Shown here one piece after another: positions 33,266-40,320 of a DNA stretch of 64,000 nucleotides. The translations under genes were made by a program, and so were the position numbers. Origin of the DNA: Nonomuraea angiospora (GTDB taxonomy: Bacteria > Actinomycetota > Actinomycetes > Streptosporangiales > Streptosporangiaceae). A model generated the notes under the pieces. It worked only from the letters and a program-made list of their open reading frames with translations, searched no databases and was not told the origin of the DNA. The number at the start of each line of letters is the position of its first letter. Position 1 is the first letter of the stretch. The stretch is taken from the NCBI RefSeq assembly GCF_014873145.1, contig NZ_JADBEK010000001.1:8990001-9054000 (forward strand), in the 5' to 3' direction.

Positions 33266-35935
33266 ATGCGAAGAAGATTATCGGTCATGTTCACGGTCGC
33301 CGCCGTCCTGCTCGTGGCGGCGATCGTGCGGATGTCGCCGGTCTCGGCCGTCGCCTCGGATCCGTACGCGTACAAGAACGTCAGGATCGACGGCGGCGGC
33401 TTCGTACCCGGCATCATCTTCAACCCCACGGAGAAGAACCTCATCTACGCCCGCACCGACATCGGCGGGGCGTACCGGTGGAACCAGTCCACCAAGTCCT
33501 GGACCCCGCTGCTGGACTGGGCCGGCTGGGACAAGTGGGGCTACAACGGCGTGATCAGCCTCGCCACCGACCCCGTGCAGACCAACCGGGTGTACGCCGC
33601 CGTCGGCATGTACACCAACAGCTGGGACCCCAACAACGGCGCGATCCTGCGTTCGACGGACAAGGGCGACAACTGGCAGGTCACGCCGCTGCCGTTCAAA
33701 CTGGGCGGGAACATGCCAGGACGCGGCATGGGCGAGGCGCTGTCGGTGGACCCGAACAACAACAGCGTCCTCTACTTCGGCACCCCCAACGGCAACGGGC
33801 TCTGGCGCAGCACCGACTACGGCGCCACCTGGGCGAAGGTGGCCAGCTTCCCGAACCCGGGCAACTACGCCCAGGACCCGAACGACTCCAACGGCTACCT
33901 GAGCCACAAGCCGGGCGTGGTCTGGGTGACCTACGACCCGCGCTCGTCCACCAAGGGCACCGCCACCAAGACCATCTACGTGGGCGTCGCCGACAAGGAG
34001 AACAACGTCTACCGCACCACCGACGCGGGCGTCACCTGGTCGCGCGTGGCCGGCCAGCCGACCGGCTACCTCGCCCACAAGGGCGTGCTGGACAGCACCA
34101 ACGGCTACCTCTACATCGCGACGAGCGACACCGGCGGCCCGTACGACGGCGCCAAGGGCGACGTGTGGCGCTACGCCACCGCGACCGGCACCTGGACCCA
34201 GATCAGCCCCATCCCGTCGTCCAGCTCCGACGACTACTTCGGCTACAGCGGCCTGACGATCGACCGGCAGAAGCCGGGCACGATCATGGTGGCCACGCAG
34301 ATCTCCTGGTGGCCGGACGTGATCTTCTTCAGGTCCACGGACTCCGGCGCGACCTGGACCCGCGTGTGGGACTGGACCTCGTACCCGAACCGCAGCTTCC
34401 GCTACAAGCACGACATCTCGGAGAACCCGTGGCTGACCTTCGGCGCCAACCCGCAGCCCCCTGAGGTCACCCCCAAGCTCGGCTGGATGACGGAGTCCCT
34501 GGAGATCGACCCGCTCGACTCCAACAGGATGATGTACGGCACCGGCGCCACGATCTACGGCACCGAGGACCTCACCAAGTGGGACTCGAACACCCAGTTC
34601 ACCATCAAGCCCATGGCCAAGGGCCTGGAGGAGACGGCCGTCCTGGACCTGATCAGCCCGCCGAGCGGCGCGTCCCTGGTCAGCGCCCTGGGCGACATCG
34701 GCGGCTTCCGCCACACGAACCTGGACGCCGTGCCGTCGATGATCTTCACGGCCCCGGTCTTCACCTCGACCACCAGCCTGGACTACGCGGAGAAGTCCCC
34801 GTCGATCATGGTCAGGGCGGGCAGCTTCAAGGACTCCGACCGCCCGAACGACAGCCACGTGGCCTTCTCCACGGACGGCGGCGCGAACTGGTTCCAGGGC
34901 ACGGAGCCGGGCGGCATCGACGAGGGCGGCACGGTGGCGGCCGCCGCCGACGGCTCCCGCTTCGTCTGGGCGCCCAAGGGCGTCACGCCGGTCTACTCGG
35001 TCGGGTACGGCAACTCCTGGCAGCAGGCGTCCGGCCTGCCCACGGGGGCGATCGTGGAGTCGGACCGCGTCAACGCGACGAAGTTCTACGGCCTCAACGG
35101 CGGACGCCTCTACCTCAGCACCAACGGCGGCGCGACCTTCACCGCCACCGCCGCCTCGGGCCTGCCCGCCAACGGCAAGATCAAGGCGGTGCCGGGCAAG
35201 GAGGGCGACCTGTGGCTGGCCGGTGACGGCGGCCTGTGGCACTCCACCGACAGCGGGGCGTCCTTCACGAAGCTGCCGGGCATCACCAACTCGGTGAACG
35301 TCGGTTTCGGCAAGGCGGCGCCCGGCGGCACGTACATGGCGATCTTCGCGGTGGCCACGATCGGCGGCGTCACGGGCCTGTACCGCTCGGACGACGCCGG
35401 GGCGAACTGGGCGCGCATCAACGACGACAAGCACCAGTGGGGCAACATGGGCGAGGCCCTGACGGGCGACCCCAGGGTGTACGGGCGTGTCTACGTCGGC
35501 ACCAACGGGCGCGGCATCCTGTACGGCGACCGCACGGGCCCGCCGGTAACCGTCACCCCCACCCCGACCCCGACGGTGACCCCCACCGTCACGCCCACCG
35601 TGACCCCGACCGTCACCCCCACCACGGGGTCGGGCTGCGCGGCGACGTACAAGGGAGTCAACGAGTGGTCGGGCGGCTTCCAGGCGGAGGTCACCGTCAA
35701 GAACACGGGCGCGGCGCAGATCACGGGCTGGAAGGTGACCTGGACCTGGGCGGGTGACCAGAAGATCAGCCAGCTCTGGGGCGGCACCCCGGCCCAGACG
35801 GGCGCCAACGTGAGCGTCGTCAACGCCGGCTACAACGGCACCCTGGCACCGAACGGCACGACGTCGTTCGGCTTCACGGGCACCTACACCGGCACCAACA
35901 CCCCACCCGCCACCCTCACCTGCGCCCCGGCGTAG
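33266..35935 (+). CDS. Secreted GH74 xyloglucanase with CBM2
   Basis: 889 residues. A signal peptide (RRRLSVMFTVAAVLLVAAIV...) precedes a roughly 730-residue double seven-bladed propeller with repeated S-T-D-x-G-x-x-W sensor-like blades (RSTDKGDNW, RSTDYGATW, RSTDSGATW). The two catalytic Asp are visible: Asp65 in RTDIGGAYRW and Asp477 in GDIGGFRH, spaced as in characterised GH74 endo-xyloglucanases. A Thr-Pro linker of T-V-T-P repeats leads to a family 2 cellulose-binding domain bounded by Cys and with Trp residues (GWKVTWTW). GGGAG lies about 9 nt before the ATG. It should cut xyloglucan bound to cellulose and feed oligosaccharides to the upstream importer. Confidence 0.93.
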   Translation: MRRRLSVMFTVAAVLLVAAIVRMSPVSAVASDPYAYKNVRIDGGGFVPGIIFNPTEKNLIYARTDIGGAYRWNQSTKSWTPLLDWAGWDKWGYNGVISLATDPVQTNRVYAAVGMYTNSWDPNNGAILRSTDKGDNWQVTPLPFKLGGNMPGRGMGEALSVDPNNNSVLYFGTPNGNGLWRSTDYGATWAKVASFPNPGNYAQDPNDSNGYLSHKPGVVWVTYDPRSSTKGTATKTIYVGVADKENNVYRTTDAGVTWSRVAGQPTGYLAHKGVLDSTNGYLYIATSDTGGPYDGAKGDVWRYATATGTWTQISPIPSSSSDDYFGYSGLTIDRQKPGTIMVATQISWWPDVIFFRSTDSGATWTRVWDWTSYPNRSFRYKHDISENPWLTFGANPQPPEVTPKLGWMTESLEIDPLDSNRMMYGTGATIYGTEDLTKWDSNTQFTIKPMAKGLEETAVLDLISPPSGASLVSALGDIGGFRHTNLDAVPSMIFTAPVFTSTTSLDYAEKSPSIMVRAGSFKDSDRPNDSHVAFSTDGGANWFQGTEPGGIDEGGTVAAAADGSRFVWAPKGVTPVYSVGYGNSWQQASGLPTGAIVESDRVNATKFYGLNGGRLYLSTNGGATFTATAASGLPANGKIKAVPGKEGDLWLAGDGGLWHSTDSGASFTKLPGITNSVNVGFGKAAPGGTYMAIFAVATIGGVTGLYRSDDAGANWARINDDKHQWGNMGEALTGDPRVYGRVYVGTNGRGILYGDRTGPPVTVTPTPTPTVTPTVTPTVTPTVTPTTGSGCAATYKGVNEWSGGFQAEVTVKNTGAAQITGWKVTWTWAGDQKISQLWGGTPAQTGANVSVVNAGYNGTLAPNGTTSFGFTGTYTGTNTPPATLTCAPA
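35550..35628. repeat. Thr-Pro linker repeat in the GH74 gene
   Basis: Short 12-bp units encode T-V-T-P several times between the catalytic propeller and CBM2. This is a flexible linker region prone to slippage. Confidence 0.8.
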
Positions 35936-35949
35936 GCGAGGCCTGCCAC

Positions 35950-35994
35950 GAGGGGGAGCGCACGCCCCGGGATTCCGGCCCGTGCCTCCCCCTC
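35950..35994. terminator. Hairpin terminator between GH74 and kinase genes
   Basis: GAGGGGGAG-C-GCACG pairs with CGTGC-CTCCCCCTC, a 14-bp stem with one bulged base and a 16-nt loop. It lies between convergent genes and can act both ways. Confidence 0.75.
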
Positions 35995-36004
35995 ACCCGT
36001 CCGC

Positions 36005-39000
36005 TCAAGAGCAGCTGTCGCGGTACGGAAGGTCCGGGACATAGGCCCTCCATTCAGCGGTGGTGAGGGAGCCGCCCGCCCGCCGGCAGATCGCCCGGAT
36101 GACACCGGCCGGCTCGACGACGTGCGTCCGCGCCACCCCGTTCAGATCAAGGGTGACGACGCCGCCCCCGTCAGCCGTGAAGGCGATCGACTGGAGCTGC
36201 CCCGTTCCCGGGTCCTGACCTCCCCCGATGTCACGCAGCGTGCCGAGGATCGTTCCCGTGACCGGATCGAACAACCGCACCCTGCCGTCCGTCGCGCCGA
36301 CCGCGACGACGTCGTCGCGCGGGGAGTAGGCGGCGATCGACAGTTCGCCGGACTCGTCGCGGACGACCGGCCCGAGGCGCTTGCCGGCGGTGTCCCACAG
36401 CGTCAGGCGGCCCCGGGAGTCCAGGACCACCACGCCGCCGCCCTGGTGGAGGAAGAAGATCCGGACACCGGTGGTGTCCCTTCCGCCGGCGCCGAAGGGC
36501 CTGGTCACCGGCCGTCCGGTGGCGGCGTCGAGCAGGCGCTGGCCGGCGCCGGCGAATGCCAGCCGCTTGCCGTCGGGGGAGAAGGCCACGTCGTTCGTCT
36601 CCGGGAGCGCCGCGCTCCAGAGCTTCCGCCCGGCCTTCCAGTCCCATGCCTGGGCGGCGTACCTGAGCACGCGGCGCCCGTCGTCCGGGCTGCGCAGGAC
36701 GAGCGCGAGGCGGGTGCCGTCCGGGCTGAAGCTCACCACGTGGGGCTCCAGACCTCCCGGGTCAGGGGCGATCTCGGCCAGGACGGCTTGCGAGGCGACG
36801 TCCACGATCTTGACCGCGCCCTGGTCCACCGCGGCCAGCAGCCTGCCGTCCTTGCTGAAGTACGCCTCCTCCATGGCGGGCAGGGCGCCCGCGGCCCTGC
36901 CGCTGCGCACGTCGCGTAGCCGGGTTTTGCCGTCGGTCAGGGTCACCGAGAGCTGCCCGCCGGGGCTCAGCCTGCCGAAATCGGTCGAAGAGCCCGCCGG
37001 GGTGACGGAGAGGTCGGAGACGTCGACGGAGAAGACCCGGTCCTCGACGAGGTAGCGGAACGTCCGGCCGTCGAAGGCGCCCTGGGGCTGCTCGCCATCA
37101 GTGTCGCCCAGCAGCGGCACCGTGGTGAGGAGCTGCGCATCGGCCATCCGCCAGAACTGGACCTCCTCACCGGTGATCGAGGCGAGCAGCTTCCCGTCCT
37201 CGCTGACCGTCACCGCGCCGCCGTTCCAGGTCCCTTGTGTGCCGGCGCCGTCTTTGACGCCGATGTCCACGACGGACCTGTCCTCGACGTCGGTCAGGCG
37301 CACCGACTTCGCCCGCCGCGTCGCCAGCCACCTGCCGTCCGCGCTCGCCGTCGCGCCGGCCGTGGAAAGCCGGTTGTGCTCGCCGGTCCGCGGATTCCAC
37401 TGCTGGTACTTGTCAGGGTCACGGATCACCACCGTCCGGTCGTCCGCGCGGACGATCTCCGCCCAGCTGTTCACGAGGTCGAGCGGGCGATCGAAGACCC
37501 AGGTCCCGACGGCCGTTCCGGCGGCCAGCTCCCAGGCCCGGATCCGCTTGTCCGTCAGGACGACGAGCGTACGGTCCGAGGGCGCCAGGGCCACCGCGGT
37601 CACCTGGTCCCCGGCCAGCCCCAGCCGGTTGATCTCGCCGATCCGCTTTCCGGTGCGCACGTCCCACACCTGGGCGGTGTCCTGGCTGACGTCGGTCAAG
37701 GTACGCCCGTCCGCGCCGAGGGCCCGGACCGTGTCGCCGGCGCTCACCCGGTCCGCGAACGTCGCCGACTCGCGCTGGGCGAGCGCCGTCATCAGCCCCG
37801 CCCTGGTGAGCGGCGTGCGGTCCAGGCTCCACGCCGCCACGCTCAGCCGCATCGCCAGCATCGGATCCGTGACGCGTACCTGGTGCACGAGCCCGGCCAG
37901 CCGGGTCGCCTCCGACCTGCCGAGCGACGCGGTGACCTCCTCGGCACGCCGATCGGCGACCAAGCCCTGCTGGACGGCCAGTCCTCCGGCCACCAGCGAG
38001 ATCACCAGCAGCCCGCCGAGGGAGAGCGACACCAGCCGGGCACGCTTGGCGCCGCGCCTGGCCAGGTCCGCGCTCGCCTGGAGGAAACCTCGCTCCACCG
38101 GGGCCAGCGTGATGTCGCGCCGCGAGTTGGCCGCCCACCGCAGGGCGTTGTCCAGGCTGCTGCCGCGGAACAGGTCGCCGTCGCGCCGGCCGGCCCCGTC
38201 CCACCGGCGCGCCGCCGTGAGGATCTCCCGGTGGACCGCCAGCCCGTCGCGGTTGTTGTCGATCCAGCGCCTGTACCTGGGCCAGGCGTGCGGCAGGGCC
38301 GGCCGCGCCAGCCAGATCTCCTCGCCGCCCCTGGCCAGCAGGTACGTGAACACCTCCAGGATCCGGTTGACCGCCGTCGCCTCGTGCTGTGCCCTTCCCT
38401 GCAGGAGCTCGGCCCGGGCCGCCCGCCGTCCGGTCAGCTCCCCGTGCTCGTCCACCGTGACCAGCCGCAGGAAGACCTCGGCCACCAGCTCGCGCTCGGC
38501 GGGCCCGAGCATCGCGTACGCCTCCTCCGCCAGCGCGCCCAGCGCGGGATCGTCGGCCGGCACCGAGATCCGGGTGGCCTCGCGGCCGCCCATGGCGAGC
38601 AGCCCGGCGACATCCACCTGCCCGCCGCCGCTGACCAGGCCGAGGAGCAGCTCCCGGGAGGTCGGGCGGTCGAGCGGATCCTTGGCCAGCGCGGCGGCCA
38701 CCAGCGGGTGCAGCGACTCCGGCAGCACGCTGAGATCCGGGCTGGCGGACAGTACGCGGTGCATGACCCCGCCCAGGCTCTCGGCCTGGAACGGGTCTTC
38801 GCCGGTGGCGGCGAACATCACGATGCCGGCCCAGGCGAACACGTCCGCCGGCGCGCCCGCCCGGTGCCCGGTGAACACCTCCGGGGCCATGTACGTAGGC
38901 GTTCCCGCGACCAGGCCGGTCTCGGTGAGCGACATCTCCATCGTCCGGGAGATGCCGAAGTCGATCACTCGCGGGCCGTCCGGACCGAGCAGCACGTTGT

Positions 39001-39406
39001 CCGGCTTCAGGTCACGGTGGATCACGCCCGCCTCGTGGACGGCGGTCAGGGCGGTGGCGATGGCGGTGGCCAACCGGTGCAGGTCACCGCCCGCGAACCG
39101 GCGGCCGTCGAGGACGACCTGACGCAGGCTCGGCCCTTCGACGTACTCGCTGACGATGTACGGGCGGGTCCCCTCCAACTGGGCGTCGAGCACGCGCGCG
39201 GTGCAGAACGAGGCCACCCGCTGCGCGGCTGTCATCTCCCTGCCCAGCTGGGCGGCCTGGTCGCTGTGCAGGACCTTGATCGCGACGCGGCGGGCGTCCT
39301 CCGTGTAGGCCTCATAGACCACACCCTGGCCGCCCGCGCCCAGCCGCCCTGCCAGCCAGTACTGCCCCAGCCGCTGCGGATCCCCGTCGAGCAGTTTCGC
39401 CGCCAT
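36005..39406 (-). CDS. Transmembrane Ser/Thr protein kinase with C-terminal WD40-like propeller
   Basis: 1133 residues. The Hanks-type kinase domain is intact: GAGGQGVVYEA loop, Lys44, HRDLKPDN with Asp132, DFG Asp149 and APE in TYMAPEVF. After about residue 270 a winged-helix-like region (YAMLGPAERELVAEVFLRLV) resembles the segment found in bacterial NACHT/nSTAND-WD40 proteins. A single membrane helix (about 458-478) and then a roughly 600-residue propeller follow (WDVRTGKRIGE, LAFAGAGQRLLDAATGRPV, VRLFDPVTGTILG). The kinase is thus inside and the propeller outside, a sensor layout that replaces PASTA repeats. No partner gene is adjacent. A GAATA-N4-TATTC dyad (39427-39440) lies 20 bp upstream of the start. 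Confidence 0.9.
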   Translation of the reverse strand: MAAKLLDGDPQRLGQYWLAGRLGAGGQGVVYEAYTEDARRVAIKVLHSDQAAQLGREMTAAQRVASFCTARVLDAQLEGTRPYIVSEYVEGPSLRQVVLDGRRFAGGDLHRLATAIATALTAVHEAGVIHRDLKPDNVLLGPDGPRVIDFGISRTMEMSLTETGLVAGTPTYMAPEVFTGHRAGAPADVFAWAGIVMFAATGEDPFQAESLGGVMHRVLSASPDLSVLPESLHPLVAAALAKDPLDRPTSRELLLGLVSGGGQVDVAGLLAMGGREATRISVPADDPALGALAEEAYAMLGPAERELVAEVFLRLVTVDEHGELTGRRAARAELLQGRAQHEATAVNRILEVFTYLLARGGEEIWLARPALPHAWPRYRRWIDNNRDGLAVHREILTAARRWDGAGRRDGDLFRGSSLDNALRWAANSRRDITLAPVERGFLQASADLARRGAKRARLVSLSLGGLLVISLVAGGLAVQQGLVADRRAEEVTASLGRSEATRLAGLVHQVRVTDPMLAMRLSVAAWSLDRTPLTRAGLMTALAQRESATFADRVSAGDTVRALGADGRTLTDVSQDTAQVWDVRTGKRIGEINRLGLAGDQVTAVALAPSDRTLVVLTDKRIRAWELAAGTAVGTWVFDRPLDLVNSWAEIVRADDRTVVIRDPDKYQQWNPRTGEHNRLSTAGATASADGRWLATRRAKSVRLTDVEDRSVVDIGVKDGAGTQGTWNGGAVTVSEDGKLLASITGEEVQFWRMADAQLLTTVPLLGDTDGEQPQGAFDGRTFRYLVEDRVFSVDVSDLSVTPAGSSTDFGRLSPGGQLSVTLTDGKTRLRDVRSGRAAGALPAMEEAYFSKDGRLLAAVDQGAVKIVDVASQAVLAEIAPDPGGLEPHVVSFSPDGTRLALVLRSPDDGRRVLRYAAQAWDWKAGRKLWSAALPETNDVAFSPDGKRLAFAGAGQRLLDAATGRPVTRPFGAGGRDTTGVRIFFLHQGGGVVVLDSRGRLTLWDTAGKRLGPVVRDESGELSIAAYSPRDDVVAVGATDGRVRLFDPVTGTILGTLRDIGGGQDPGTGQLQSIAFTADGGGVVTLDLNGVARTHVVEPAGVIRAICRRAGGSLTTAEWRAYVPDLPYRDSCS

Positions 39407-39426
39407 GCCTCATCCCCGTTTGTCGT

Positions 39427-39440
39427 GAATATGCGTATTC
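39427..39440. promoter_or_regulatory. GAATA-N4-TATTC dyad upstream of the kinase gene
   Basis: A perfect 5-bp inverted repeat around TGCG in an AT-rich pocket 20 bp before the kinase start. It may be an operator or part of the promoter; support is weak. Confidence 0.3.
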
Positions 39441-39613
39441 GATGCGCTGGATCCGGACAAAGTTCGATCACAACAGTTCACGCGTACGGCGGCGGCCGTC
39501 GGAGTGGAGCAGGTGGCGGCCTGCCAAGGGCGGGCCCGGTCCAGGTCGAACGCCACGCCGGCCAGGCGGATCGTGCGCACCTTCGGGTCCTTGAGCAGCT
39601 CCCGCAGCTCGCG

Positions 39614-39926
39614 GACCGCGAGCGGGACGCGATCCGGGCCCGGGTGGCCGTGACCGGCCAGTTCGCCGCCCTGGACGAGGACCTGACCGGGTACGAGAAC
39701 CTGACCGTCCTCGCCCGCCTCCACGGCCTGCCCCGCGCCGCCGGCAAACAGCGAGCCGACGACCTGCTGGCCGCCTTTGCTCAGCCACGTCGCCGCCGCG
39801 GCCCGGGGCCTGATGAACAACGCCGGCGGCGCCGCCGGATCCGTCGCCTGGTCGCTCATCGCGACCGCTGCCATCGCCGCGGTCTGCGCGCCGCTCGCCC
39901 TCCACCTCTACAACAAGCGCGGCTGA
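39614..39926 (+). pseudogene. Relic of a DrrA/DrrB-type ABC drug exporter
   Basis: In one frame (about 39614-39776) the translation RVAVTGQFAALDEDLTGYEN followed by LTVLARLHGLPRAAGKQRAD matches the middle of daunorubicin-type ABC ATPases. It lacks Walker A before it and the signature and Walker B after it. Then the frame shifts, and 39780-39926 reads like the last 48 residues of the partner ABC-2 permease (RGLMNNAGGAAGSVAWSLIA...HLYNKRG, stop). One or more deletions have joined the two genes into a non-functional scar. It implies that an exporter once stood here. Confidence 0.7.
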
Positions 39927-39988
39927 CGCGCCGCAGCGCCCACGCCGTCGCCCGGCCGGCGGGTCAGCCTACGGGCCCCCGGCGGCCT

Positions 39989-40220
39989 TCAGACTCCGAC
40001 GACCTTGACTGTTTTCCCGCATAGCCTGATCAGATCGTCCTCGTCCGAAGCGAGGACGATCACCGGCCGGACGGAGAGTAGGGCGGTGGCCGCGACCACT
40101 GCGTCAATGGCCCTCACGCACGATCGAGGTCGCCCTCTGATCGGCCGCACACCATTTCACAAGACCTTCGCAGTCGAGGATCAGGGTGCCCGCGCTCAGC
40201 TTGCTTCGTGCGCGCGCCAT
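39989..40220 (-). pseudogene. Decayed VapC-like PIN-domain toxin
   Basis: The first 38 residues from the ATG at 40220 (GTLILDCEGLVKWCAADQRA, with the first metal Asp) end at a stop. A +1-shifted frame then gives AIDAVVAATALLSVRPVIVL followed by ASDEDDLIRLCGKTVKVVGV, the normal C-terminus of actinobacterial PIN toxins. The middle part of about 50 residues, including a conserved acidic residue, is missing. A toxin needs all of these, so the gene is dead. Confidence 0.7.
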
Positions 40221-40320
40221 CCGTTCTCCCCCTGGAGCTCGGGCGCCGACTTGACGCTGCGGAACAGCTCTGCCGCCTCATCCCGCAACGACTGCGGGAT
40301 CGGGCCGGCGGCCGGCCGCG
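40196..40320 (-). pseudogene. Possible tail of the cognate antitoxin
   Basis: A frame overlapping the PIN start reads IPQSLRDEAAELFRSVKSAP, then ELQGENGWRAHEAS and stop, the sort of C-terminus seen in antitoxins next to PIN genes. Its beginning is cut off by the end of the AfsR-type gene. This rests on position more than on sequence. Confidence 0.35.

Noticed and set aside
37101..40024. Long plus-strand frames (up to 929 residues) opposite the kinase gene
   Set aside because: Composition is typical of antisense frames in high-GC DNA, there is no ribosome site, and the minus strand has all the kinase motifs. Only the last 0.3 kb of one frame holds a real ABC ATPase relic.
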